Source of the DNA: Conus ventricosus
Taxonomy: Eukaryota; Mollusca; Gastropoda; Neogastropoda; Conidae
Reading direction: 5' to 3'
Assembly (NCBI GenBank): GCA_018398815.1
Contig: CM031610.1
Location: 33,516,615 to 33,580,614 of the forward strand
Length of the DNA stretch: 64,000 nucleotides
The position numbers and the translations under genes are program-made. The notes below the pieces were generated by a model. It did not search any database. It worked only from the letters and a program-made list of their open reading frames with translations, and was not told where the DNA came from. The first letter of the stretch is position 1. Each line of letters begins with the position of its first letter. Shown here in pieces: positions 36,301 through 46,639 of this stretch.

Positions 36301-36974
36301 CAGTCCTCCTACCCAGGCCCAACCTCCCATGAACCAGTGTGCCCCACACAACTCCCTGAAGCCCCCATGGACTGATCTAGCAACAGACTTCACTGGCCCA
36401 TTCCCCTCTGGTGACTACATACTGGTCATCATAGATGAATACAGCCACTTCCCGGACGCAGAAATAATTCCATCTATAGCTGCGAGAGTTGTGATTCCAG
36501 TCCTGAATTCTGTCTTTGCTTGACAAGGCATCCCAAGGACTCTAAAGACAGACAATGATCCACCATTCCAAGGTCAAGAATTCAAAGACTTTGTCACCCA
36601 GATGGAATCCATCATCGCAGAGTTACTCCTTCTGACCCGAAGCGAATGCGGAAGCTGAACGAGTCATGTCCACCAAACATGTTCGCTCCTGTTCTGCAGC
36701 TGAAGTCGACCAAAGAATATAGTACACTACGGAAAGAAGGACGACTCCTTCTTCGCGCCTACTAATAAAATTGGTTCCGCTGGCGCGCTGTGTGGAAGGG
36801 GAATCCCCTTGACCACTCCTTAGCCGGTGCGCGTGGCAGCACAAGGCAGAATAGGAAGGAAGAGTGACTGACACCGTATAGTGTTTGTGATGTACTGTCT
36901 ATTTTGTGCATGACTTGCACATGTATGTATGCAAAAACATGTGTACGTATGCACACATGCATAAACACACACAC

Positions 36975-37014
<40 letters not shown>

Positions 37015-37030
37015 AGAGAGCCGCTGAGAG

Positions 37031-37078
<48 letters not shown>

Positions 37079-40000
37079 GAAAAAAAGACACGAGAGTAAA
37101 CTATGTAGGCCTATAGGTCTATATCCTTCCGATGTTATTATCAGTGTATGCAACTGATAACGATAACATAATACCATTCTCTCTCTCTCTCTCTCTCTCT
37201 GCCAAATTAAACCAGATAATATAATTAAACAGACATCTTGGATTGAGATTCTTTTTCTGTGTTTTTTTTCTCCATTTGTATGTGTGTGTGTGCGCGCGCA
37301 TGCGTGCGTGCGTGCGAGCGTTAGTGTGGCGTACGGGCGTGTGTGTGTGTGTGTGTGTGTGAAATTAATAATAATAATAATGAAACACTCTTATATAGCG
37401 CTGCTTTCGGGGGAAAACCCTGACTCACTGCTCTGTCACGGCTCATCAATCAACATGAAAAACTTTTCAGTCATCCATCAACATATATGCTTGAGACAAA
37501 ATATACACATAGTAAACCTCATTTTGAATGCGCTCACAGTAACACACACACACACACACACATGCATGCATGCATGCAGTGTACACACATTGAGCGACAA
37601 AAATTAAGTGTTGTTATTCCTATTAAAGAATCCATACCGCACGCGCACACACACACACTCACTCACTCACACACACACACACACACACACTCACACACAC
37701 ACACACACACTCTCACACACACACGCACACACAAACTGACACACACGCACACACATACACTCACACACACACTCACACACACACACACACTCTCTCTCTC
37801 ACACACACACACGCACACACAAACCGACACACACGCACACACACACACTCACACACACACACAGACAGACGACACACACACTCACACACACACTCTCTCT
37901 CACACACACGCACACACACACACTGACAAACTGACACATACGCACACACACACACACACACATACCCACACTGACATACGTGACACACACACACACTCAG
38001 ATCATGTGAATGACAGACATATGCACACACTAAAGACGGCACACGCACACATAGGAAGGGGAGAAATAGAGATAGACAGTGAAGGAGAGAAAGAGAGAGA
38101 GAGGAACAGTGTTATTGTGTGATAAGCTTATCGAGAGAGAGAGATAGAGGGGAATGTTATTGTGTGATGAGCTTATCTTGACAAAATCTCGGACTTGCCT
38201 TTCTTCATTTTTAGGAAAGCGGAACATCTTCCATCCTTTCTGTCTTGAATTTTTGCAGTTGATTGCTGCACACCAAGCACTCCCACCTTTTGCCGGTTCA
38301 GCCATTTTGCCTTTGAGTCTGAGTCACAAATATAGTACACTACGCCGTAGGTAGTGTTCTTTGTCTGAGTGATGCTGATGCCGCTTGCGCACCAGCTAAG
38401 GAGTGGTCGCGGGGAATCCCTGCCACTGCGGGGGTCACTTTCTAAGCGGAGTCGTCCTTCTTTCCGTAGTGTACTATATTCTTTGAGTCGACTGGAAATC
38501 CCAATTTCCCCATTTCCTTCATCAATATCGTGCAACCCCACACAGCGCAACTCAAAATCACCCATGTTCAGGCCCTTACAGGATGCAAAATGAACACTGG
38601 CTAACCAAGCATTTCCCTTCCCACATCTCTTGCCCCTTCTGTACCCCTCCACTCCAAAATTGCCCTCAATGACAAGGTGAGCAAGTCCCACATGAAGGTG
38701 TACGCTGATCTATGCCACAACGCCCATGGCTCTGACCTTCAGCCGGATGACACAGTGCTGGTCAAATAACACAGGTCCAACAAACTGACTCCTCCCTTCC
38801 ACTCCAAGCCATATACCATCACTCACAAACATGGCAGTATGGTGACGGCTCAACGTGACCCGAAGCAGACAACCCGCAACACCTCCCATCAGATGCATCG
38901 GAGGTAGCCCCCACACCGCTGGTGCAGAAGACAACTCTGAAGAAGATGAAGCTGACCATCTGCCCCAGCATCCTGAGGTTCAGAACCCCATCCCAGCGAG
39001 TCGAAAGTCACCTAGACGCTCTACTGGCCCTACCCCTGCCTCACCCTTCATCCCGAGCTCTTCAACCCCACCCGGACCACAGGTGGTGCCTTCCATGCCA
39101 GTTGCTGGTGATCCCAGTCTCATGCCAGCGACTCCCAGAATCATCCGTGCGAGGAAGCCACCTACCTACCTCAAAGACTTTGTGCTCAACTTGGTGTTTG
39201 GGCCGTAATTTTGTCAGAACTTTTTCTGTTTACCTTTTTCAAGATAAACTATTAATACTCAAAGGAGGATGGGAAGGATCATATTCGAACTGTGGCAAAC
39301 AATAATAGCAAAAATGAAAGGTAAAAAAAAAACCCACACACAAAAAAAATTGTGTTCAAATAATTATGCCAAGAAAGAGCATTCAAAGACTTTGAGTTGT
39401 ATTCAAATAATTTGGCCAAGAAGGACACTTTGAAGAATACTTTGGTTACTTTTAAAAGGTTTTCTTCATAGTTTGATCACAATAGAAGTTATTTACTTAT
39501 GAAGGATGTTTCGGTTATTCAATTAAAGGACACTTTGGAATATATTTTGGTTACTTATAAAACGTTTTCTTCATAGTTTGGTAAGAATGACTTATTTACT
39601 CATGAAGGATATTTTGGTTATTTAAGAAAAATGGTTTTCTTCATAGTTTGAGAAGAACACAAGTTCCTTAATTTTGAAACTGATTAATAATTCTAAAGGA
39701 AGGATATCGAATAGGTGTAGTGTCTCAGATTGAAAGTGAATGTATCATTTGAATTATTCCCCTTCATTTGATGCGGACGTCTAGGATGTGTTTTCCGCCA
39801 AGATGTGACAAGACTGAAATAAAGTATCAGCATTCTCACCAACAGTTTCAAGTATTTATGTTGTATACGAGCCATATCGACATAACAAACTCCACAGTTT
39901 TATATGGTTCTGTTCCATACTTGAAGACATGATCTGATGATTTTGCCCCCAGCAACCCCCTTGCTGCTCAAAATAAAAAGAAATGGTCAACCACTAAAGT

Positions 40001-40193
40001 CTAATCGTGGTGATAACAATCACTAAATCAGCAAATGATGACAGGCGCAGCCAGCTCTACAAACCTGCACATCGTATTTCTTTCTGGCTTTCATCACTTG
40101 CATTCCAAGCCAGTTACACAAAATCCAAGTAGCAACTACAACAAGCAGAATATAGCCATAGTCACTCTGGATGGTTAGAGAAAGGGTGCCCAT
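29668..40193 (-). CDS. MGST3: Microsomal glutathione S-transferase 3 (MAPEG family)
   Basis: Five exons (40193-40065, 34096-34032, 32837-32780, 32369-32297, 29768-29668) join in phase to 426 nt, 141 residues plus stop; human MGST3 is about 150. MAPEG features in order: [17 protein letters not shown] leading into membrane segment 1 (about residues 13-31), the basic loop [11 protein letters not shown], the family hallmark [10 protein letters not shown] at residues 55-64, segment 2 (about 69-83), [19 protein letters not shown] at residues 98-116 spanning the end of segment 3 and the next loop, and segment 4 (about 118-139). MGST3 is an ER-membrane, glutathione-dependent transferase/peroxidase linked to leukotriene C4-type reactions in mammals. 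The start is the only ATG giving the N-terminal helix. Intron 1 (6 kb) is loaded with mobile DNA. Both the exon 4 donor and the exon 2 acceptor have nearby duplicate copies. Confidence 0.93.
29769..32254 (-). other. MGST3 intron 4
   Basis: Contains a GT-rich tract (30279-30384) and a loose duplication of 'agacagatgaagaggacacagac' type sequence (about 31713-31803). No other feature is recognised. Confidence 0.5.
32255..32312 (-). repeat. 29-bp tandem duplication of exon end and 5' splice site
   Basis: Two identical 29-base units (32255-32283 and 32284-32312) each contain, on the minus strand, ggatactacactggag|gtaaga. The upstream copy (donor 32296) keeps the reading frame into exon 5. The downstream copy (donor 32267) would add 29 bases and shift the frame. 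Confidence 0.95.
32297..32369 (-). CDS. MGST3: MGST3 exon 4 (residues 85-109)
   Basis: Acceptor 'atgtgtttcag' ends at 32370. It reads [20 protein letters not shown] then YYTG with a one-base overhang. Donor 'gtaaga' starts at 32296. A second copy of the exon end and donor lies 29 bases downstream in transcription. Confidence 0.9.
32370..34031 (-). other. MGST3 introns 2 and 3 (around exon 3)
   Basis: Intron sequence on either side of exon 3 (32780-32837). No mobile element or second gene is recognised. A 22-bp repeat 'ttggcagtaacaatgaaa' occurs twice near 32676-32713. Confidence 0.45.
32780..32837 (-). CDS. MGST3: MGST3 exon 3 (residues 65-84)
   Basis: Acceptor 'gttttttcag' and donor 'gtgagt' at 32779. 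It reads [20 protein letters not shown], the second membrane helix. Confidence 0.9.
34032..34096 (-). CDS. MGST3: MGST3 exon 2 (residues 44-65)
   Basis: Acceptor 'actaatttcag' is followed by [20 protein letters not shown] and N, then a two-base overhang. Donor 'gtgagt' starts at 34031. It carries the MAPEG signature. Confidence 0.92.
34145..34160 (-). repeat. Decoy copy of the exon 2 acceptor
   Basis: On the minus strand 'taatttcagtatccct' repeats the true acceptor and exon start (taatttcag|tatccc at 34105-34091) about 54 bases upstream in transcription. Use of the decoy would give Tyr-Pro-stop. Confidence 0.75.
34606..34963. repeat. 51-bp minisatellite, 7 copies, in MGST3 intron 1
   Basis: The unit is 'acccattccattcatactgt', then 'gaactgtccaatcagacatg', then 'aggggccatat'. 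Seven copies differ at a few positions. Each carries CCAATCAG, an NF-Y type CCAAT motif. The period is a multiple of three, so the frames stay open, but nothing suggests translation. Confidence 0.95.
36976..38010. repeat. (GA)n, (CT)n, (GT)n and (CA)n tracts inside the DNA transposon
   Basis: (GA)n at 36976-37074, (CT)n at 37178-37200, (GT)n at 37338-37361 and imperfect (CA)n at 37640-38010. They fill most of the element's interior. Confidence 0.95.
37365..37412 (-). mobile_element. SINE tail fragment
   Basis: On the minus strand 'agcagcgctatataagagtg' followed by (ATT)n is the characteristic SINE 3' end also seen at 9960-10014. Only the tail is present. Confidence 0.6.
38177..38305 (-). pseudogene. 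THAP domain N-terminal half of a transposase
   Basis: ATG at 38305 on the minus strand. [20 protein letters not shown] then [20 protein letters not shown] shows the first C-x4-C pair and the 'FRFPK' block of a THAP zinc finger. The second C-x2-H pair and all the rest are missing, because the frame runs into simple repeats. Confidence 0.65.
39775..40064 (-). other. Rest of MGST3 intron 1 near exon 1
   Basis: No feature is recognised apart from an AATAAA-like motif near 39819, which is on the opposite strand to MGST3. Confidence 0.4.
40065..40193 (-). CDS. MGST3: MGST3 exon 1 (residues 1-43)
   Basis: ATG at 40193 on the minus strand. It reads to KARKKYDVQ, and donor 'gtttgt' follows at 40064. 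It ends in phase 0. Confidence 0.9.
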
Positions 40194-40430
40194 CTTTCCT
40201 TCCAAAAACAAAAGTAGACGCTGGTCTCAAGTCTGCTGGTTGTGATTACTTCCGCGAACGCCTTTCCGCGAAGGTCAGGGACATAATTGACGCTATGCGC
40301 ATGAGCTCGTGAGAAGAGGCCATTAGCGGGACTATGCGCACAATGCATTGCCACGTGAAAAATAAGACGACCCGCGCGACGGTCATGAACTACGCCTTTG
40401 AGCAATCAAATACAACGATAGAAGTCTCTG
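40194..40430 (-). promoter_or_regulatory. Likely MGST3 5' UTR and promoter region
   Basis: CpG-rich compared with its surroundings (cgaacgcctttccgcgaag, gacccgcgcgacgg). It holds an E-box CACGTG at 40352, 'atgcgcatgagc' (NRF1-like) near 40295 and an ETS-like cttccg near 40250. No TATA box is evident. This is position and composition evidence only. Confidence 0.45.
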
Positions 40431-40720
40431 AAACTCGGGTTCAGATTCGCCTTGGATTACATTTAATCTTATGCTCTTGATCTGGCTCTGGTTCTCGGTA
40501 TCATCGTGCAGCTGCAAGGAGGGGGGAGGGGGGAGGGGGGACGCACAATTTTCCTCTTACTCAATCCTGAGGCGCACGTATGTAGCAGCTCAGGCTTTTG
40601 CGTCCATTGACATTTGGACATTTGGTTGTTCCAGTTAATAACTGTATCCTTACTAAAACAAACAAACAATATATACAAGTGCATTGAATTTCTGTCCTAT
40701 ATTTCGGTTGTAGGTATATG

Positions 40721-40726
<6 letters not shown>

Positions 40727-40768
<42 letters not shown>

Positions 40769-40780
40769 GCGCGCGCGCAC
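40727..40780. repeat. (CA)n(CG)n tract
   Basis: CA repeat passing into a pure CG repeat, a candidate Z-DNA-forming sequence. Confidence 0.9.
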
Positions 40781-40810
40781 CTATTCCACTTTAACCCTTT
40801 TTTTTCCATC

Positions 40811-41491
40811 GCCGCTTTATTTGATGCCGAGAACAACAGGCAAGGATATGATAAAGGTAATGTAATTCTATGAGGAGAAAAAAGTGGAGAGAGATTTTTT
40901 TTTTTCTCAAAACAGCCAACTAGGATTTGATCGATGGTCATCATCGGAAGAAGAAGTAGAATAAGGTACCTATACTACAGATAATGGACGGTAAGCCTTT
41001 CTGTCCATTTCAGAAAGAGAGACAAGACAAGACAAGACAAGACAAAATTCTATATTTACGAGGATAATAGATAGGCACTGATGTGCTTTTTTTTACATCC
41101 AGTCCTCGCCCTGAATAGGGTCAACAATGCAAAATAAGATAAGGCAACAAAAGAAGCATGCAAAATGTGACTAGAACTACAATGCGATACGAAAAAAAAA
41201 AAAGTAAAATGGGGGGGGGGGGGGGGGGGGGGGGGGAGAAGACGAAAGAGCGAAAGGAGTGCAGGGAAGGGCGAACAGAGAGAGTGAAAGGGAGAGGGAC
41301 AAAGAGGTGAGAGTGGGTGCGGGAAAGAGCATGTTTAGAACAATCTGACAATCAAAAAATTCCAAGGAGATGCAAGACAATCGATTTTGAAGCACCGGGG
41401 GGGGGGGGGGGGGGGGGGGAATAAGCACAAATGGGGGGTGGGGTGCATAATTATAGCCCAGTCACCACGGCTAAGGGTCATTCCAGCAGAA

Positions 41492-41573
<82 letters not shown>

Positions 41574-42011
41574 CATAAGAATACAAGCATAACAACATAA
41601 TGACAAGAGGGCAGGAGGTAGTATGAAACGCACACACACACACACACACGCACGCACGCACGCGCGCTTGCGCGCTTACTCACATGAGACATACTTACTA
41701 AACAGAATTAACATGTGCATTTCAAGTACAAAACACTTTCTAAATAAATCTTAAATAAATGTTAGCGAACCGCCCAGAGAACGTGGACAAACGAGTCACA
41801 AGTCTTGTGACTCGTTTGTTCACGTTCTCTGGGCGGTTCGCTAACATTTATAATTTAAGATTTGTTTAGATTTCCGCCTGCAGTCGTCTAGCTTTGCAAC
41901 TAGAACTTTCTAAATAGTCAGGGTCATACACAGAATTACATTATTTTCTCATAGAATTACATTATCTTTATGATATCCTTGCCTGTTGTTCTCAGTATCA
42001 AATGAAGCGGC
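40811..42011. repeat. Inverted pair of a 65-bp module bracketing a palindrome and microsatellites
   Basis: 'gccgctttatttgatgccga' to 'taatgtaattctatgag' (40811-40874) recurs in inverted orientation at 41949-42011 with few mismatches. Between them lie G-runs (41213-41236, 41398-41419), (GT)n(GA)n (41494-41570), (CA)n (41631-41649) and the palindrome at 41740-41870. It could be a fold-back type element or two inverted copies of a microsatellite-linked repeat. Confidence 0.7.
41740..41870. repeat. Near-perfect 131-bp palindrome
   Basis: The arms meet at a single central base (41803). 41761-41802 pairs with 41804-41845 almost without mismatch (gttagcgaaccgcccagaga ... tctctgggcggttcgctaac). Imperfect pairing continues outward over about 22 more bases (tctaaataaatcttaaat / atttaagatttgtttaga). 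Confidence 0.9.
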
Positions 42012-42029
42012 GACCCTGAGAGAGAGAGA

Positions 42030-42915
42030 GAGAAAGAGTACGATTTTGAATGAAAGAATGAAATAAATCTGACAAAAACTGAATAAGGAAGCCAAGTTAT
42101 GCAATCACATTTGGTAGCCCACCGTGAACAGAAGTAACGATTTGCGTTTGGCAAAACAAAAACAAACCCCCAAACATTCTTTTTAAAATTAGGCCTATAA
42201 TTGTATAAATAAATCATGACCTTTTGTTTCGAAGAAATGAGAATCTAACTTCATGTAAAACTTTCTTGTTGCAGTATAAATTGAATAAAGGAAACATAAA
42301 AATTAAAATAAAATATTGGGTCTCATGCTCCACAACTGCGGGTCTATTCATTTTCAGTGCGGAGCAAATATGGTCGTGGCCTTCTGCACTTACTGAAGTT
42401 GTCATATCCGTGTGACGGATACCAAAATAGAACATGATCTGACACATGTTGTGCGAAAAAATGTCTTTCAAATTTGGAACATTTTATTTTCATGATCTAG
42501 CATTTGATTAACTGGATACTCAGTGAGTCAGGATAGCGTACTCTGATCAAATGATGAGTTTGCTTAGCCCTTGCGGGTGTGAACAATTACGGTAGAATCG
42601 AACTCGATCAGCTGCTGAAGAAACCCAGCAGGTTAACTTCTGAGTACGGATTGCGGAAGGTAAAGTCCATGGTCATCGGTGCTGTGTGATACTCCAGACT
42701 GGCTTTTTTTGTTGTTCTTTTTCTCTGTGAACCAAACTGTTTTGATTGACCAGTGTTGAATGTCACTCACTGTGATTGTACAATCTGTGTTGACACGCCC
42801 TTGCCGTTTGTGATTTCTGACAGACCTTGCCAGATTTGTCGATTTAGATTTCTGTTACCATGGAAGTTGCAGGGCAGTGAAACTCACCTCATGTTGAATC
42901 TGCTGCCCTGCGTAC
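42030..42915. other. Gene-free stretch before the LINE
   Basis: No family, RNA gene or repeat is recognised. Short open frames only. Confidence 0.4.
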
Positions 42916-43712
42916 TATAACAGAAAATAAATTATATGCTGAGTGTCAACATGGATTTCGTGCAAAAAGGTCTTGTGTGACTCAACTTTTAGAAGTGATG
43001 GAAGACTTCACAAAGGAGATAGACAAAGGAGAGAATATAGATGTTCTGTATTTAGACTTTAGAAAAGCATTCGATTCAGTACCACATGAAAGACTTTTAA
43101 AGAAATTAGAGTCTTATGGAATAATAGGAAATATACTTGGTTGGGTTAGAGACTTTTTATCAAAAAGAACTCAGAAGGTAAGGATTGGTAGTTCCTTCTC
43201 TCATAGTGCTGATGTTATTAGTGGGATACCACAAGGCAGTATTTTGGGACCAATATTATTTACGGTGTTTATAAATGCTCTCACTGTAGAATTAAAGAGT
43301 ACATGTAAAGTCTTTGCAGATGACACAAAGCTGTATAACTCTCCAAAATTGCATAAGGAATTACAAAAGGATATTGAACATTAGTACAGTGGTCTGAAAC
43401 TTGGAACCTATATTTTAATGCAGAAAAATGTAAAGTACTTCATATTTGGTAAAAACAACCACAAAAGGAGTATATAATGAAAATTGGGGGCAGGAAATAA
43501 AAGTATCTAAATGTGAAGAAGAGAAAGACCTAGGTGTGACTTTTGACAAAAATTTACTATTTGACAATCATATTGTAAATAGTATTAATAAGGCTAACAG
43601 AAGTGATTGGAATAATAAAAAAGAACCTTTACATTTATGGAAAAGGACACTTTTTTGCAATTTATATAAGACACTAGTTAGACCTGTTCTTGAATATGGC
43701 AACACTGTATGG

Positions 43713-43941
43713 TGTTGCATTATGACCTGAAAGCTACGTGTCGGAGTGACTTCCTTAAGTTGGAAAACTCACGGCGCATGCGTCAACTATACCCCAGGGC
43801 GCTTTCTGGATCGCCCCTTTGTTCTAGTCAGCCATGACAAATGAGAGACAATACTGAACGGACAATTAGGTAGGCACCCTGACTGTTTCTGCGAGTGGAC
43901 CAGCAGCACGAAGGCACCACAGCATCGCAGGTAACATAACA
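43713..43941 (+). repeat. 5' LTR (229 bp)
   Basis: Aligned base for base with 48076-48303, it shows seven single-base length differences in short homopolymers and no substitutions. Confidence 0.95.
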
Positions 43942-43958
43942 TGGTGGCAGCGGACTAC
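43942..43958 (+). promoter_or_regulatory. Candidate primer-binding site
   Basis: TGGTGGCAGCGGACTAC follows the 5' LTR without a spacer. The TGGTGGCAGCGG type is frequent in Ty3/gypsy elements. Confidence 0.65.
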
Positions 43959-44041
43959 GAACCTACCAACGCTTCTCAATAAAGAATTGTGAGTACATTT
44001 CTCATCTCCATTTCGACACGTACGACCGTTAGCCTGAAAGC

Positions 44042-44869
44042 ATGGCCGAACGAAATGAGCAGCAGCCTAGGAGACCGCAAACCGCGAAGGTTAGCCCTCC
44101 ACCACCTCTGAATGTGAAACGTGGAGCCGCAGAATGGAAGCTGTTTAAGCAGATGTGGACCAACTATGTCATAGTCGCAAGACTAGAAAATGAAGAAGCG
44201 CTTACATGAAAGCCTTATTCTTGTACACTTTAGGTGTAGATGGACTATCTGTATTCAATGGTCTTGAAATTCCAGAGGGAGCAAACGTTGACGCCATAAT
44301 TGCTGCCCTTGACAATCATTTCATAGGCCAAACCAATGAAACATATGAGCGCTTTGTGTTCAATAAAAGGGACCAAAAGAAGGTGAAAACATAGAAGACT
44401 ACGTAAATGCGCTGAGGCAGCTCATCAAAACTTGTAACTTCTCCGAAGCAATGTCACCTTCTCTGCTCAGAGACAGAATCATTTTGGGTATTAGAAGCCA
44501 ACCAACCAGAGAATCCCTTCTACAGATTGCCAACCTCGACCTCCAGACCTGTATTGATAAATGCAGAGCAGCTGAGACCACCAATGAACAGCTCAGAGTG
44601 ATGGGGGAAGACACAGAGGTAGGACAAGCTCACGCTGTACGAAAATTCAAGAAAAAGGGGAAGTGGGAAGACAAAGGCACCACAGAAAGAAACTGCAAGT
44701 ATTGTGGCAAGAAACATGAGATGAAAAAAGAAGAATGTCCAGCATGGGGACAAAAATGCTCAGCATGCGGCAAGAATAGCCACTTTGCAAAGATGTGCTT
44801 ACAGAAGAAGAAAGAAGCAAAGAAAGTTCACGCTGTTGAATTGAAAATGAAGAAGATGAATATCTACTA
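44042..44869 (+). CDS. gag of the young gypsy element, with frame breaks
   Basis: ATG at 44042 (MAERNEQQPRRPQTAKV) leads into a capsid-like region (AEWKLFKQMWTNYVIVARLE). The frame breaks near 44205 and near 44390, then runs on to two zinc knuckles: CKYCGKKHEMKKEEC (about 44695) and CSACGKNSHFAKMC (about 44758), of the C-x2-C-x4-H-x4-C type. It ends at TAG 44868-44870. It would package the element RNA into particles. Breaks fall next to short homopolymers. Confidence 0.8.
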
Positions 44870-44879
44870 GCAGTGGAAA

Positions 44880-45210
44880 AGAAGAACGACAACAAAATCA
44901 TCAAGGCAAGAATGATGATGGAGGGAAGAAGATTATTTGTCAAATAGACAGGGGCTAGCGTTAATGTAATATCAGCCAAGCATGTTGAAACAAGCCAACT
45001 CAAGCCCACCAAGACAGCACTTCACGTCTACAATGGAGCCTCTATCAACGCAGTAGGCAGAGCTGACCTCCAAATTACTAATCCCAAAACTGAGCAAAGC
45101 TGGGAAGCGGAATTTGTTGTCGTAGAAGAGGAACTGACAACGCTGATTGGAAAGACAACTTCAGAGACAATGAAGTTGATAACCGTTCACTATGATAACA
45201 TGGCATAGCA
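44880..45210 (+). pseudogene. Protease region of the young gypsy element
   Basis: Sequence around 44940-44965 reads VK-TGASVNVIS, which fits the active-site region D-T-G-A of a retropepsin, but the aspartate codon is disrupted in this assembly. LKPTKTALHVYNGASINAVG follows. The end (LTTLIGKTTSETMKL) is also typical. Confidence 0.65.
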
Positions 45211-45229
45211 CAGATAAAGGAATCAACAG

Positions 45230-46570
45230 ACTTCACGTCAACCTACGCTGATGTATTCGCGGAAGAACAAGGTAGCTTACCAGGGGTGGCACACTTTCAA
45301 GTCGACGAGACCGTGACCCCGACAGTTTTGCGAGTGGCCGTATTCCTTTAGCCATGGAAAAGAAGGTGAAAGAAGAGCTAGACAGACTGCAGGAAGCAGA
45401 GATCATTGCCAAGGTTGATGAACCAACATCCTGGTGCAGTCGAATGATAGTAGCGACGAAGCGATCAGGAAAGCTTCGAATATGCATCGACCCACGACCA
45501 CTCAACAAGGCACTGAAGCGGGAACGCTTTCCCATTCCCACTATGGACAACATTCTGCCACGCCTGGCGAGGTCAAGAGTCTTTTCAAAACTTGACCTGA
45601 GCAATGCTTACTGGCACATCCACTTAGATGAGAAATCATCCCTGTTGACTACATTCCAAACTCCATATGGAAGGTACAGGTGGAAACGACTACCTTTCGG
45701 GACTTCAGTCAGCAGCGAGCTTTTTCAGAAAAGACTCGACCAGGCACTGGAAGGACTCGAGGGAGTCATAGGAGTATCAGACGACATCATTGTCCATGGG
45801 AAGAACGAAGAGGAACATGATAGAAACCTAGTCACGCTCCTGGAGAGGTGCCGCAACCTAGGTCTACGCCTGAACAAGAAAAGGCGGACCTGAAGAAGCA
45901 GTCCATCACTTTCCTTGGACACTTGGTGACAAGCGACGGTCTCAAGATCGATCCTGAAAAGCTAGAAGCTGTCAGAGACATGCCCAAACCGACGGACGTA
46001 GAACGAGTCAGACGTTTCTGTGGTTTCATCAAACTACCTCGCAAAGTTCTTACCAAAGCTCTCAGAAGTCCTGGAACCTATCCGTCAGTTGACGAAAGAC
46101 GACGTTCCTTGGATGTGGACAGCGACGCATGACCAGGCCTTGCAACGGTACAGAGGCTTGTCACAAAAGCCCCAGTATTAGCCTTCTATGACCCAACGGA
46201 GGAGCTACAGATCCAGTGCGACGCAAGCCAGAGCGGTCTAGGCGCAGTCCTGCTGCAGAAGGGACGCCCATAGCGTACAGCAGCCGTGCCCTACGCCGAC
46301 GGAACAAAACTACGCTCAGATAGAAAAAGAGCTACTTGCTATTGTGTTCTCGGTAGAGAAATGGCACCAGTACATATTTGGCCGACATGTCTCAGTACAA
46401 AGTGACCACAAGCCTTTAGAGACAATCTTCCAAAAACCTCTCTCTTCTGCACCCAGGCGACTTCAAGGCATGATGCTGAGACTCCAGGGATATGACCTCA
46501 CCCATCATCTACCACAGAGGAAAGACCTGGTACTAGCTGATACTCTCTCTAGAGCATATCTACTCAATAA
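45230..46570 (+). CDS. Reverse transcriptase and RNase H of the young gypsy element, with frame breaks
   Basis: RT motifs in order: LDRLQEAEIIAKVDEPTSWC near 45372, LRICIDPRPLNKALKRERFP, FSKLDLSNAYWHIHLDEKS, the fingers block FQTPYGRYRWKRLPFGTS and the catalytic VSDDIIVHGKNEEE near 45775. FLGHLVTSDGLKIDPEKLEA lies near 45913. RNase H follows with QCDASQSGLGAVLLQKGRP near 46217, EKWHQYIFGRHVSVQSDHKP near 46358 and DTLSRAYLLN near 46538. Frames change near 45885, 46030, 46135 and 46270. The RT copies the element RNA in the particle. Confidence 0.85.
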
Positions 46571-46639
46571 GCCAAGCGAGCAAATGGATACGAAGACGTC
46601 AACAGCCTTGACTTCATCCTCATACGGAAAGAAAGACTT

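Larger units (their letters stand above)
36711..38485 (-). mobile_element. THAP-encoding DNA transposon (P-like?), internally deleted, 7-bp target duplication
   Basis: Terminal inverted repeats start caaagaatatagtacactac at 36711 and, inverted, end at 38485. Similarity continues inward for over 100 bases (for example 'gaccactccttagc.ggtgcgc' in both arms). The flanks carry AGTCGAC on both sides (36704-36710 and 38486-38492). The surrounding gypsy reading resumes exactly after it. The minus strand encodes the beginning of a THAP zinc finger (38305-38177). The rest of the transposase is replaced by (GA)n and (CA)n tracts and a SINE tail. THAP-bearing transposases occur in P and Kolobok superfamilies. 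Kolobok uses TTAA, so P or an unassigned group fits better; P normally makes 8-bp duplications. Confidence 0.75.
35920..39774 (+). mobile_element. Ty3/gypsy pol fragment, antisense in MGST3 intron 1, split by a DNA transposon
   Basis: Plus-strand coding remnants begin near 36010. They include the integrase HHCC finger ([17 protein letters not shown], then SCIPCQ near 36285), the core [20 protein letters not shown] near 36390, [12 protein letters not shown] near 36550 (the usual G of DNG replaced) and NAEAERVM near 36648. The part after the insert (38493-39208) reads as integrase C-terminus and a Pro-rich tail ending [13 protein letters not shown]. About 60 bases are shared between 35920-35979 and 39716-39774 ('gtagtgtctcagattgaaag' and following), perhaps LTR remnants. 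No RT or gag is present. Confidence 0.75.
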
